Shown: piece by piece, positions 36,059 through 44,298 of the stretch
Layout of the letters: the number at the start of each line of letters is the position of its first letter
How positions within the stretch are numbered: position 1 is the stretch's first letter
The notes under the pieces: model-generated
The model's database searches: none
What the model saw: the letters and a program-made list of their open reading frames with translations, nothing else
What the model was told of the DNA's origin: nothing
Origin: Desulfitibacter sp. BRH_c19
GTDB lineage: Bacteria; Bacillota; DSM-16504; Desulfitibacterales; Desulfitibacteraceae
Reading direction: 5' to 3'
DNA: 50,319 nucleotides
Assembly: GCA_001515945.1 (NCBI GenBank)
Contig: LOER01000006.1
Coordinates: 1 to 50,319, forward strand
Position numbers and translations under genes: made by a program

Positions 36059-36861
36059 AGCTCATTACTTTTTTTATTATAAAATTCTTTATAATCATTA
36101 GCTAAAGCTTTAGTAAATCTATCTAAGGCAATAAATATTACACTTGAAATAGAAAAAAAGAGACTGTATTCATCTACTGCTTCATTGTCAATAAAAAAAC
36201 TAATAACTTTCTGATACCCATTAAAAAATCCATATGCTACCAAGAAAAAATATGCAATAAGTCGTCTAAGATTGACAATTATTTTATCTTCATTAAATTT
36301 AAGTTTATCAAAGTATATCCAAAAATTTACATAGAGAGGAAATACAATATATGCAATGTAATACACACTAATTGGCCACTCTAATAGAAGCAAAAATCGA
36401 AATATTATTTGTATTAACACAAGAAGAATTATTAAACTAAATCCATTTTTACCAAAATAACCTAAACGGCTGAAAAAGTAATTCTCATTATGAAACTTCT
36501 TATTTCTTATCCCAGCTAAATCAAAAAAGGAAGCCTGTTTAGGTGTTTGTTTCCTCAGGGTAATTAAGATTGCTGAATTGATAAAGGAATATATAACATA
36601 AGGAATAAAGGCCCAATATTTTGCTTTACACATTACAATAAGAAATAAAATTGAGAAAGCCAGAAAAGCAAATTCTAAAATTATAATGCTTAATCTAAAC
36701 TTTGATAACCATGGAACAATTTTTTGCGCGATTTTATTTGAAATCAATTCCAATTCATTGAATAGCTTACCTATTCCCCAATTAACAACTAATCCGAATA
36801 ATATAATTGTGAGAATTGAAGGGACTACTATTTTAAGATTGGTCAAAACCTGATAATCCAC
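36055..36861 (-). CDS. Multi-pass membrane protein of unknown function
   Basis: A 268-residue protein with about six to seven membrane segments, for example IVVPSILTIILFGLVVNWG, LAFLAFSILFLIVMC, FIPYVIYSFINSAILI, LIILLVLIQIIF and PISVYYIAYIVFPLYVNFW, ending in a Lys/Tyr-rich tail. The GTG at 36861 has AGGGGG nine bases upstream and is preferred over an ATG at 36903 that has none. Not recognised. Downstream it runs into the phosphoesterase remnant. Confidence 0.65.
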   Translation of the reverse strand: MDYQVLTNLKIVVPSILTIILFGLVVNWGIGKLFNELELISNKIAQKIVPWLSKFRLSIIILEFAFLAFSILFLIVMCKAKYWAFIPYVIYSFINSAILITLRKQTPKQASFFDLAGIRNKKFHNENYFFSRLGYFGKNGFSLIILLVLIQIIFRFLLLLEWPISVYYIAYIVFPLYVNFWIYFDKLKFNEDKIIVNLRRLIAYFFLVAYGFFNGYQKVISFFIDNEAVDEYSLFFSISSVIFIALDRFTKALANDYKEFYNKKSNEL

Positions 36862-36948
36862 ACTCTTAATCCCCCTGTTATACTTAGTGTAGAAGCCCAC
36901 CATTCAGGAGGCCGCCAGATGCCCCTTAAACATTATACGAAAATAATC

Positions 36949-37206
36949 TTACTTAGGACCATGTATTGCGTGATTTGCTTTATGTACATCTTCTTTTTTC
37001 ACTAGAATTTCATAGTTGGTTCGGATACTTGAACCAATTGCTATTCTAGATTGTCCTGTACCACCAAAACTATTATTGTCGGTTCTCGTTTTGGTTTTTA
37101 TTCCATTGTCTAATAGTCTTCCCCTCATGGTAGCAAATTCCTGAAGATTGCTTGTCATGTAAATAGTCTCCCAACCAAAAAACATTCCCATAATTTTCTT
37201 CAGCAT
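36949..37206 (-). CDS. DUF2007-like small protein
   Basis: An 85-residue protein whose WETIYMTSNLQEFATMRGRL, DNGIKTKTRT and YEILVKKEDVHKANHAI match the small ferredoxin-like DUF2007 (putative signal-transducing protein) family. ATG with GGGGCGAATTAAA. It ends 1 base from the next frame's start region and is likely co-transcribed with the 131-residue protein gene upstream. Function unknown. Confidence 0.75.
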   Translation of the reverse strand: MLKKIMGMFFGWETIYMTSNLQEFATMRGRLLDNGIKTKTRTDNNSFGGTGQSRIAIGSSIRTNYEILVKKEDVHKANHAIHGPK

Positions 37207-37207
37207 T

Positions 37208-37603
37208 TTAATTCGCCCCTCTCCTAATCACAATCCCACTTACTATATTGTCAATTTTCCAAGCATATTTTTCTATCCAATATCGTTTCCCGCTATAAGA
37301 TACTGAAAAAGGTCTCCCATCAACCTCCAATTCAATTGTTGCATAGATATCTCTACCATTCCAATTTACTGTATCTGCGATGTCACTTGGTTTTGACATT
37401 AGAATCAAATTTGTTCCTTTATCTAGTCCTTTTTCCTCGATAAAAAGATTGATCAAACCTTCTGAGTGACTATCTGCAACCCATCTCTTATATCCCCCAC
37501 CACAGGCTGAAGCATCAAAACTTACTGGAGCAAAGTGTAAATACACTACCACTATTCCTATAACTATAATTATCGTAATAACTATCTTTTGTCCTCTTTT
37601 CAT
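37208..37603 (-). CDS. Signal-anchored small protein of unknown function
   Basis: A 131-residue protein with an N-terminal membrane helix (IVITIIIVIGIVVVYLHF) and an extracytoplasmic domain containing SACGGGYKRWV and FSVSYSGKRYWIEKYAW. Its ATG is preceded by AAAGG. It ends one base before the DUF2007-like start, so the two form a unit. Not recognised. Confidence 0.7.
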   Translation of the reverse strand: MKRGQKIVITIIIVIGIVVVYLHFAPVSFDASACGGGYKRWVADSHSEGLINLFIEEKGLDKGTNLILMSKPSDIADTVNWNGRDIYATIELEVDGRPFSVSYSGKRYWIEKYAWKIDNIVSGIVIRRGAN

Positions 37604-37687
37604 TACCTTTGCTCAACCTTTCTCGATACATTTTTATATCTAAGGGCTTGCAAAATATAAATATTAAATATGTATCAACCCGATGCA

Positions 37688-37706
37688 GGGCTGGCGCAAG
37701 ACTTGC
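37688..37706. repeat. 19-bp copy of an attC-like element core
   Basis: GGGCTGGCGCAAGACTTGC is identical to 44337-44355 inside the intron-split element. It directly follows the GNAT gene stop (minus strand). Confidence 0.6.
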
Positions 37707-38177
37707 TTATTCTTGTAAACTCTTTTTCATAATAGTAAAGTTTGTGCCACAATAGTCTTTTTGGTCAATAGCACTCCAGTTAAATTTTTTATAATATTCT
37801 TTAGCATTTGGTGTATATAAATATAATGTATTAATACCCATTTTCTTGGCAACTTCAATTATGTTATCAATAAGTATTTTCCCTACACCTTTATTCCTGA
37901 ATTCTTCTTTAACATACAAGCCTGCTAACCAGGGAGTAATATCGTTTCTTGTTTCCATGTCATATTCTTTTAAGCATACAGTTCCAATAAATTTATCTTG
38001 ATCCATAGCGACCAAAGCTAGAGGGAGTTTATTCAAATTCAATCTCTCAGAAATAGAAACTTCAAACTCTTTTATGCTCCTTTCCGGATACAAATAACCC
38101 CATTCACTATAAAAATATTTTGAGATTTCCTCTATTAAGTTAGGATGGTTTATTAAATAATCGATTTTAATATCCAT
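37707..38177 (-). CDS. GNAT family N-acetyltransferase
   Basis: A 156-residue GNAT protein. The acetyl-CoA loop is EFRNKGVGKILIDNII, preceded by the beta4 strand LAGLYVKE, and followed by INTLYLYTPNAKEYYKKFNW. ATG at 38177 after AGGG at a suitable distance is preferred. A GTG at 38189 is also in frame. Substrate unknown; GNATs are frequent integron cargo. Confidence 0.88.
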   Translation of the reverse strand: MDIKIDYLINHPNLIEEISKYFYSEWGYLYPERSIKEFEVSISERLNLNKLPLALVAMDQDKFIGTVCLKEYDMETRNDITPWLAGLYVKEEFRNKGVGKILIDNIIEVAKKMGINTLYLYTPNAKEYYKKFNWSAIDQKDYCGTNFTIMKKSLQE

Positions 38178-38245
38178 TGTTATTTTCACCCTTTTCTTCG
38201 AAACAGCCCTTTGACTGTGTAATAAAAGTAATTCCTCTGTTGTTT

Positions 38246-38287
38246 TCTTCCAACAAAACCAGACCCACCAAAAATTAATACATTCAT
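38246..38287 (-). pseudogene. N-terminal scrap of an NAD-dependent epimerase
   Basis: ATG followed by MNVLIFGGSGFVGR, the Rossmann nucleotide-binding start of SDR/epimerase proteins. The frame shifts right after this and ends within a few codons. Only the first strand and glycine loop survive. Confidence 0.6.
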
Positions 38288-38334
38288 CTCTCTCACCTAA
38301 CCCTTACTATTAATGGTTTCTGGTTATTTTAGGT

Positions 38335-38502
38335 TTAATCAATCTTTAAATGCTCTCTAATAAAATTACATATTTCATTCATAGCTTCTGTCGCATCATT
38401 AAACATTGGAGCTAATAATGGATAGCAATGAACCATTCCAATTCCTGCTCGGAATGTTACTTCAACCCCCACATCTGTTAACCTATTTAATGCCCTGCCG
38501 CA
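38335..38502 (-). pseudogene. C-terminal remnant of an alpha/beta hydrolase
   Basis: The frame, entered from a stop, reads LTDVGVEVTFRAGIGMVHC and MFNDATEAMNEICNFI. The His of GMVHC is the catalytic histidine position in fold-3 lipases (hormone-sensitive lipase type). The nucleophile and acid parts are absent. From 38503 to 38688 nothing else is seen. Confidence 0.6.
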
Positions 38503-38688
38503 TTAATGTTTATTCCATGGAAGGGAAAATAGCAATTAGTACAATTAGGCTAAAGGCTCTTTTTTCGATGTTCTAAAAACCCGAACTTGAGAATTTCGCT
38601 AATGATGATAAACTTTCTTACATTCACAATTCTTTTTAAAGCCTCATTTATTTAACTGAATAATGCCTTTGTACAGATGGTAGCAACT

Positions 38689-39366
38689 TTATTTACGGCC
38701 TGTACGGTACAAGCAAACCTTACGACATTCATTACAATTGTATAGATCAAACCCTCTTCCTGCTTTGAAGAAGGATTTTTCTCTACATAATTTTTGATTG
38801 ACCGTTATTCCATTCATGGCTTGCTGCGGACAAGCGTCCAGACATTTATGGCAGGAAGGAGGACAATTGAAACCTTTGACAATAGGGTCTGAATCGACTT
38901 CCGCATCAATTAGTACTGCTCCGATGTAAACCATGTTCCCCAATTTTTCATTAATTAAAATTGTATTTTTCCCCAAAATCCCCAGACCTGCAAGTACTGC
39001 AGCATGTTTTAGTGATATGATACCTCTTCCATGCATGTTTTCCTGATCCCACGATAAATATGGCACATCGGCGGGGATTAGAGCAGCCTTTACGTTACTG
39101 CTTTGAAAGAACTGGCATAGTTCCATAGCAATTCTGTCAATCTCTTCATACATCTTGTATGCAGTATGAGTATAAGGAACCGGATTCTCTGCTAGAATGG
39201 CATCGATGGGCATTTGTTTAATAAAAACAACCACACTTTTGCACTGACTAAAAACATCTTTTGGATGAAACCCTTGAGGGGCATCTGCAAACTTTTCAAC
39301 TCCTGTAATTCCACACATATGTGCTCCCGCTTTAAGCGCAAATTCTTTGATTAATTCAGATTTCAT
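38689..39366 (-). CDS. Epoxyqueuosine reductase-like 4Fe-4S protein
   Basis: A 225-residue protein with two ferredoxin-type clusters in the C-terminal third: C-x3-C-x2-C-x3-CP (CPPSCHKCLDACP) and a second set ending CNECRKVC. The N-terminal part (LIKEFALKAGAHMCGITGVE, VVVFIKQMP, ISLKHAAVLAGLGILGKN) matches the QueG/DUF1730-type reductase family. QueG proper is longer and fuses HEAT repeats, so this is a short paralogue of unknown substrate. ATG, 24 bases from an upstream AGGAGC-like stretch. Confidence 0.82.
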   Translation of the reverse strand: MKSELIKEFALKAGAHMCGITGVEKFADAPQGFHPKDVFSQCKSVVVFIKQMPIDAILAENPVPYTHTAYKMYEEIDRIAMELCQFFQSSNVKAALIPADVPYLSWDQENMHGRGIISLKHAAVLAGLGILGKNTILINEKLGNMVYIGAVLIDAEVDSDPIVKGFNCPPSCHKCLDACPQQAMNGITVNQKLCREKSFFKAGRGFDLYNCNECRKVCLYRTGRK

Positions 39367-39535
39367 AATACCTTTTGCTCCTTTCTATTGGACAGGTGCA
39401 AACTTTTACCTCCCATTTCGTAGAACATGGCCCGATTTGTGAAGTTTTATTTCTTTTCCAAATGCTCTGGGACATACAATTCGGCATTTATTGCAATTGC
39501 TGATAACTCATTGTCAAGATATATCCATAGGACCA

Positions 39536-39564
39536 TTGACAGTCAGATGGCATTTCTATATAAT
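39536..39564 (+). promoter_or_regulatory. Consensus SigA promoter
   Basis: TTGACA (39536-39541), 17 bases, TATAAT (39559-39564). Exact consensus. It drives the membrane protein/XRE pair at 39625-40231. Confidence 0.9.
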
Positions 39565-39600
39565 GTTATATATAACTAACATTTAGTTATATATAACTAA
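39565..39600 (+). promoter_or_regulatory. Double palindromic operator
   Basis: GTTATATATAAC occurs at 39565-39576 and again at 39586-39597, exactly 21 bp (two helix turns) apart. The second lies in a perfect 18-bp palindrome TTAGTTATATATAACTAA. It begins right after the -10 box. Likely bound by the XRE regulator encoded downstream. Confidence 0.75.
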
Positions 39601-39624
39601 CTAAAAGGAGGGTTTGTTTTTTAA

Positions 39625-40023
39625 ATGAATTCTAAAAAAAGGTTTGTTTTCTTACTAATTATATCCCTATTAATGGTTATCGGTACTATCTTCTTTTCTG
39701 CTAATTTAATCTCACTCGGAAATAGCTCAATGGCATTAGTACTATTATTCATAATGATTATCCCTTTAGGGATTCTTTCGGTCTTTATCAGAAAGTGCTA
39801 TTATGATTTAAAAGCTGGTGTGCCAGGTGAAGATGAAAGAACAAAAAAGGTTAGATTATACGCTGCTGGCTATGCCTATTTCATTTCTTTATATGTTTGG
39901 ATTTTACTACTTGCATTTAACAAATACTTAGATGACGATCTGTTGATGATTGGTTTATTTGGAATGACTGTTTCATTTTATCTATCATGGGTACTATTAA
40001 ATCGTAAAAAGGGTTTTGAGTAA
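39625..40023 (+). CDS. DUF2178-like membrane protein
   Basis: A 132-residue protein with four membrane segments ([71 protein letters not shown]) and a [19 protein letters not shown] loop typical of small DUF2178-type proteins. These are commonly paired with a short XRE regulator, as here. ATG with AAAAGGAGGG. Transcribed from the consensus promoter. Confidence 0.75.
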   Translation: MNSKKRFVFLLIISLLMVIGTIFFSANLISLGNSSMALVLLFIMIIPLGILSVFIRKCYYDLKAGVPGEDERTKKVRLYAAGYAYFISLYVWILLLAFNKYLDDDLLMIGLFGMTVSFYLSWVLLNRKKGFE

Positions 40024-40024
40024 A

Positions 40025-40231
40025 ATGAAAACTAGGATAAAGGAACTTAGAGCACGTTTTGATCTAACCCAAGAACAATTAGCAAAAATAGTCGGTGTAA
40101 GAAGAGAAACTATTGTGTTTCTTGAAAAGGGAGAATATAATCCCTCGCTTAAACTTGCTGCTAAAGTTGCCCGTGTTTTTAATTCTACAATTGAAGAAAT
40201 TTTCATTTTCGAAGATAGAGATTTAGAATAG
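40025..40231 (+). CDS. XRE-family transcriptional regulator
   Basis: A 68-residue protein that is almost entirely a Cro/CI helix-turn-helix: [59 protein letters not shown] at 40025 is one base after the preceding gene's TAA stop, so it is translationally coupled. A TTG at 40016 is also possible. It most probably represses its own promoter through the double palindrome. Confidence 0.9.
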   Translation: MKTRIKELRARFDLTQEQLAKIVGVRRETIVFLEKGEYNPSLKLAAKVARVFNSTIEEIFIFEDRDLE

Positions 40232-40243
40232 TACCTATATAAC

Positions 40244-41431
40244 TCACCCCGTGTTATTGCACTTCGAAATACCACAAAAATCAATAATCACATCAGTCAA
40301 TATTCTGGCTGTATCAATTACCGAAGCAAACTCAACATATTCAGTTGCAGCATGACATCCATCGCCGCTTGGACCATAAATAACTGTTGGTATTCCGACA
40401 CTTGCTAATATTGCTGAGTCCATCCATCCACTCATACCTATAAAGTGTGGACTAATCCTTAATCTATTTGTAAATGCTTTTTCTAAAGATTTTACAATTA
40501 GCTCTTCCTTCGATACTTCAAGTGCAGGACGGTAGAAAAATACATCAAAATCAGCCTTAAACTCTTCATCTGATGCCTTTATTTTGTTAATAATACCTTG
40601 TATCTCTTCCATGACATCTTCTCTAGTTTCGCCGGGTAGTGTTCTTCTTTCTAATTCTATCTTGCAGTAATCTGGATATGTGCTTAATTCCTTACCTCCA
40701 CTTATTGATGACGCATGAATTGAAGGGAAACCAAGTAATTGATGTTGTTTACGTGAAAGTACATTTTTTTGTAAATTCTCTACTTCGATTAACACTTTTC
40801 CTGCCTTTGTAATTGCATCAATTCCTTTATCAGGCATACTTCCATGTGCTGCTTTACCGAATATTTCGATTTTCGCCCACGCAAAACCTTTATGGGCAAT
40901 TGCTATTTCTAGATCTGTAGGTTCAAATATTATTGCTGCATCAGCTGAGAATTTTTCAACTAATACTTCAGTCCCTTTGCTAGCATATTCTTCATCAGCA
41001 ACAAATGCCAGAATCACATCCCCCTTCAATTTTACGCCTGAATCAATAATCGATTTTACTGCTCCAATCATTGCAGCTAATCCACTTTTCATATCTAAGC
41101 TGCCTCGGCCATAAACTTTGCCATTTTCATGCTTTGGCAATAATGGTTCAATTTCCATTCCTTCTATTGCTACAGTATCGGTATGGCCATTCAACATTAA
41201 ATTTTTACCATCACCATTCCCTTTAAGTACGCCAATGACATTTAATCTATCTCTTTCAACTTCCTGATATTCAACTACTAGTCCCATTTGAGCAAGATAG
41301 ATGCCAATAAATTGAGCAATTTCAGATTCTCCATTTCCATCTTTAACAAGTACAGGGTTAACCGAGTTGATTTTTATCATTTCTTCTAAGAGCTTTAGTA
41401 TTTCTCTCCCATTATTTTTCATTTTACTCAA
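40244..41431 (-). CDS. M20 family metallopeptidase (ArgE/DapE-like)
   Basis: A 395-residue zinc hydrolase. Metal ligands and catalytic residues are seen in LNGHTDTV, YGRGSLDMKSGLAAMIG, VADEEYASKGTE and FEPTD, with GMSGWMDSAILAS and DGCHAATE later. This is the ArgE/DapE/acylase group, which splits N-acyl or succinyl amino acids. The substrate cannot be fixed. The TTG start (41431) and the ATG three codons later (41422) both are possible; GGGGTGG stands upstream. It converges with the XRE gene, leaving 12 bases between the two stops. Confidence 0.88.
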   Translation of the reverse strand: MSKMKNNGREILKLLEEMIKINSVNPVLVKDGNGESEIAQFIGIYLAQMGLVVEYQEVERDRLNVIGVLKGNGDGKNLMLNGHTDTVAIEGMEIEPLLPKHENGKVYGRGSLDMKSGLAAMIGAVKSIIDSGVKLKGDVILAFVADEEYASKGTEVLVEKFSADAAIIFEPTDLEIAIAHKGFAWAKIEIFGKAAHGSMPDKGIDAITKAGKVLIEVENLQKNVLSRKQHQLLGFPSIHASSISGGKELSTYPDYCKIELERRTLPGETREDVMEEIQGIINKIKASDEEFKADFDVFFYRPALEVSKEELIVKSLEKAFTNRLRISPHFIGMSGWMDSAILASVGIPTVIYGPSGDGCHAATEYVEFASVIDTARILTDVIIDFCGISKCNNTG

Positions 41432-41483
41432 CTTCCACCCCTTTCGTAACTCTAATAATTAACCAAAAAAGCCCAGTATGGCA

Positions 41484-41555
41484 GGTAACGTTCCCGGCAT
41501 TCTCGTAGCGTCATAGTAATTCATCTATTCTAAGTTGCGGGACTCCCCTGTTACC
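41484..41555. repeat. attC-like palindrome A
   Basis: GGTAAC (41484-41489) and GTTACC (41550-41555) are the outer boxes. Inner arms TCCCGGCA and TTGCGGGA pair with one extra G in the left arm, as in attC L'' boxes. It follows the RidA gene on the minus strand. Confidence 0.6.
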
Positions 41556-41611
41556 CATGCAAGGCTAGCGGTGATAGTCATCGGATAACTTGTAAATAGG
41601 CTATAGCCTAT

Positions 41612-41992
41612 TTAACCTCTTCTAGCAATCATTTCGATTTCGACTTGTGCCCCTAGTGGTAGCTCATTAACTCCAATAGTTGTCCGTGCAGGATAAGGAG
41701 AAGAAAATTGTTTTGAGTAGACTGAATTCATAGCCAAAAAGTCTCTCATATCAGTTAAAAAAACAGTGACCTTTATTACATCATCTGGAGATAAGCCTGC
41801 TGAATACAACACATTAAATAAATTCTTAAAAGACTGCTCTGTTTGAGTAATAATATCACCTTCTACAAGTTTGCCCGTTTTGGAATCAATAGGAGTCTGT
41901 CCCGAAAGGTAAATCAAATTACCTGATTCAACAGCGTGTGAATATGGACCAACTGATACGGCTCCATCTGCATTAATAGCTTTTCTCGGCAT
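41612..41992 (-). CDS. RidA family enamine/imine deaminase
   Basis: A 126-residue RidA (YjgF/UK114) protein. It shows VSVGPYSHAVESGNLIYLSGQTPID, then VFLTDMRDF and YPARTTIGVNELPLGAQVEIEMIA with the substrate-binding Arg of PARTT. The usual role is hydrolysis of reactive 2-aminoacrylate and similar intermediates. Clean ATG with AAGGAGGAATAAAAAA. It stands in a cassette-like position, followed by attC-like palindrome A. Confidence 0.92.
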   Translation of the reverse strand: MPRKAINADGAVSVGPYSHAVESGNLIYLSGQTPIDSKTGKLVEGDIITQTEQSFKNLFNVLYSAGLSPDDVIKVTVFLTDMRDFLAMNSVYSKQFSSPYPARTTIGVNELPLGAQVEIEMIARRG

Positions 41993-42017
41993 TTTTTTAT
42001 TCCTCCTTGTATACTAT

Positions 42018-42062
42018 GAGCAGCACCCGATCTGGACGTAATTTCCAGTTGGGAAGTTGCTC
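42018..42062 (-). promoter_or_regulatory. Long hairpin in the RidA leader
   Basis: On the minus strand GAGCA...TGCTC closes an outer stem with TCCCAA/CGGG-type pairs and an inner CTGGA/TCCAG stem. It ends about 16 bases before the RidA ribosome site. On the plus strand it is followed by a T-run and could terminate. Function unknown. Confidence 0.4.
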
Positions 42063-42156
42063 ATTTTTTAATTTTTGTTCTTTAACAACTACAACAAATA
42101 ATTATTCATCGTAGCAGGGCTTGTGGGTATGTGGGCAATGCTTTAGCATTGTCCAA

Positions 42157-42228
42157 GCGATTGTGGATGGCATCGGTCCTGTTTTTGCTTCTGGTATTAT
42201 TGCTGAAATCGGAGATATCCACTCAGTT
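42157..42228 (+). pseudogene. Scrap of an IS110-family transposase
   Basis: About 24 codons reading IVDGIGPVFASGIIAEIGDI match the conserved C-terminal block (PGIGPVxAAGLLAEIGDI) of IS110/IS1111 transposases. The continuation after GDIHSV does not match. The flanks contain more broken palindromic pieces (GGGCAATGC/GCATTGTCC at about 42132-42153 and CGTGTTATCGG near 42315). The rest of 41993-42459 shows no gene. Confidence 0.5.
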
Positions 42229-42504
42229 CGACAGCCACGCTCGTTCTCCGTTGCAAAAATCGTGACAACCTTCAAGTTAGGTCGAAGGCGCAGCCGGAGC
42301 CGCAAATTATCGTGTTATCGGAAGGGTCCAGCTTCAAAGAATGCTTACCAAAGCTTTCTTATTTATTATATACCATAATGTGCCAATGCCATGTTTTTTT
42401 CTAAATTAGATCATATGGGCATAATATTTATTGAATAGATTTTTAAAGGGTGGTATTATATGGATAAAGATAAAAAAGCACCTCTTGATAAGGAGGAGAA
42501 AAAA

Positions 42505-42654
42505 ATGTCAGCAATTCCTAAGAAAGTACAGATTGATCGCCAATCTATATTAGACAGAATTAGCTCAAAAACTACAAAACTCAATGCAAAAAAAGGTAAA
42601 GTAAAATTAAATCCAGACAATCCCAGCCACAAAGATTGGTATGAGGATAAATAG
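42505..42654 (+). CDS. Putative antitoxin of a MazF-like toxin
   Basis: A 49-residue basic protein (MSAIPKKVQIDRQSILDRIS, then KGKVKLNPDNPSHKDWYED). The strong site AAGGAGGAG stands before this ATG; an in-frame ATG at 42460 has only GGGTGG. It ends 8 bases before the toxin start. Its family is not recognisable by eye and the role rests on size and position. The C-terminal NPSHKDWYED is typical of antitoxin tails that wrap a toxin. Confidence 0.6.
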   Translation: MSAIPKKVQIDRQSILDRISSKTTKLNAKKGKVKLNPDNPSHKDWYEDK

Positions 42655-42662
42655 TATAAGTG

Positions 42663-43001
42663 ATGTCTTACATTGGTAATATTTATTGGCTTGAAATTTA
42701 TTACGAAGACAAAGATGAATCTAAAATCAGACCCATATTGATTGTAAACCATGAGAAAGATTCTAATCTCCTCACAATAGCTGAAATTACTAGTTCTCCG
42801 CCAAATAATCCTGCAACGTACTTCGATCAATTTAAAGAGCCCATTTATAAATGGAAAGATGCTGGACTTTCCCGCCTATCTTATGTTAAGACTCATAAAC
42901 TCCATAGAATTGCCAAAGATGAACTTGGCTCTTATTGTGGAGAATTAGATGGAGATGAATTTTTTAGAATCCTCGACAAAATAATAGAAGTAAATAACTG
43001 A
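42663..43001 (+). CDS. PemK/MazF-like toxin
   Basis: A 112-residue protein with the PemK/MazF plan: GNIYWLEIYYEDKDESKIRPILIVN at the start (the R-P-x-L-I-V strand), then LTIAEIT, RLSYVKTHKLHRIAKDELG and the C-terminal helix. MazF-like proteins are mRNA interferases. The usual start pattern is diverged. Translation is coupled to the antitoxin. It points away from the other cassette genes. Confidence 0.7.
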   Translation: MSYIGNIYWLEIYYEDKDESKIRPILIVNHEKDSNLLTIAEITSSPPNNPATYFDQFKEPIYKWKDAGLSRLSYVKTHKLHRIAKDELGSYCGELDGDEFFRILDKIIEVNN

Positions 43002-43022
43002 GACCTCTTGCAGGTCTTTTTT
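43001..43022 (+). terminator. Terminator of the toxin-antitoxin pair
   Basis: AGACCT/AGGTCT stem with loop CTTGC and a T-run, starting at the toxin's stop codon. Confidence 0.85.
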
Positions 43023-43070
43023 GTTTTCCAAAAAATAAGCTTAAAATTATGCTCCGAAATGGAGATTCCC

Positions 43071-43170
43071 GATAACGCAACCGAGTTTACGAAGTTCATG
43101 GGTCTTAGCCAGACTTGGCTTAGGCATGAATTTGGGTGAAGCGTAGCGGAACCGTAAACTTTTTGTTATG
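43071..43170. repeat. attC-like palindrome D
   Basis: Outer boxes GATAAC (43071-43076) and GTTATG (43165-43170). Inner arms GTTTACG and CGTAAAC pair perfectly, with spacers of 8 and 5 bases. A further internal stem uses TCTTAGCCA/TGGCTTAGG. It follows the beta-lactamase-family gene on the minus strand. Confidence 0.75.
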
Positions 43171-43194
43171 TGAAGTATACAACCCCAGCCGTTT

Positions 43195-44268
43195 TCATTT
43201 ATCTGCTACTTTTAACAATTCTTTAATTACTTTTATCATAAACTTAAGACCTTTACTTTTATAAGATACATCATTAAAATTCCCAATCAAATAAGCATCT
43301 AATCCTGGATGGTAAAACATAAATGCCCCTGTTGCCCCAACACATCCCCAGCAATTATATTTTCCTGGGAGTAAGACTGGTATAGTTCTAAACTGCCAAA
43401 TACCATAACCATAATCTATTCCAAAAAATAATTTAGTTGAATCATTCTTCATTTTTTCTAAAGTATCTTTTGAAACTATTTGACCTGCCACTAAAGCATT
43501 CATAAATTTAAGTAAATCCTCATTAGTAGCTACAACTCCACCACCAGCATAGTCAAGTCCAGCATAGTTTTTTAAATCGTTCCCTATTGTCCCATCAATA
43601 CTAAAATGCGCAATTGGATATGAATATTCTTTTATGGGATCAGAATAGTTAAGCATAGATGAGTTCTCCATTCCAAGAGGAACAAAAATATAATCCTTCA
43701 ATACTTCATGGAATGGCTTACCTGTAATATTTTCAATGATTAATCCCAAAAGATGATAATTAGTATCTGTATATTTTGTCTTTTTCCCTGGTGGACAATA
43801 AGGTTTTAAATTATTTTTACCCCAGATAATAGCTTCCCGTGGGCTCATATTAAATTCCTTCTCCTCAAGAAGCTTATCTAGTAGTGGCCAAAAGTTATCA
43901 TATAAACCTGATGTTTGTTTCAACAGATGTTTGATTTTAATATTATTTGTATAATCTTTACCCTTGTAAATATGAAGATCATTCAGTAATTCCTCATCTA
44001 AATAGTTGCTAATGCTATCACCAAAAGATAGCTCTCCCTTTTCAAATAACATACTAATTATAGTTGATGTAAATAATTTGCCAACACTAGCCATATAATT
44101 AGGTTGCTGAGGGTTGGCACGCATATCACCTGTTGAACCTTCAGCAATATTCATATGAAAATCTAACTTCTGCGAATGAACTAATAAATAAGCATTCTTT
44201 ACTTTAGAATCTTTTCGCACTTGATTCCTAAACATATCTTCAATTATTTTCATCGTTACTTTCTTCAT
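43195..44268 (-). CDS. Beta-lactamase family serine hydrolase
   Basis: A 357-residue protein of the class C beta-lactamase/DD-peptidase fold. It shows the SxxK motif in MASVGKLFTSTI and YTDTNYHLLGLIIENITGK in the YxN place, then LDYAGGGVVATNEDLLKFM. There is no signal peptide, so it may be cytoplasmic, like many esterase-type members. The ATG at 44268 has AAAGGAAGGCGAAA in front. A longer frame would run through the palindrome and into the intron and is rejected. The canonical YxN is diverged to YTD/N. Antibiotic resistance is not implied. Confidence 0.82.
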   Translation of the reverse strand: MKKVTMKIIEDMFRNQVRKDSKVKNAYLLVHSQKLDFHMNIAEGSTGDMRANPQQPNYMASVGKLFTSTIISMLFEKGELSFGDSISNYLDEELLNDLHIYKGKDYTNNIKIKHLLKQTSGLYDNFWPLLDKLLEEKEFNMSPREAIIWGKNNLKPYCPPGKKTKYTDTNYHLLGLIIENITGKPFHEVLKDYIFVPLGMENSSMLNYSDPIKEYSYPIAHFSIDGTIGNDLKNYAGLDYAGGGVVATNEDLLKFMNALVAGQIVSKDTLEKMKNDSTKLFFGIDYGYGIWQFRTIPVLLPGKYNCWGCVGATGAFMFYHPGLDAYLIGNFNDVSYKSKGLKFMIKVIKELLKVADK

Positions 44269-44298
44269 TTTCGCCTTCCTTTCAAAAGTATATTTCAC

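Noticed and set aside
43195-44268. Antibiotic-resistance beta-lactamase
   Set aside because: No signal peptide and a diverged second motif; the family is mostly esterases and peptidases.
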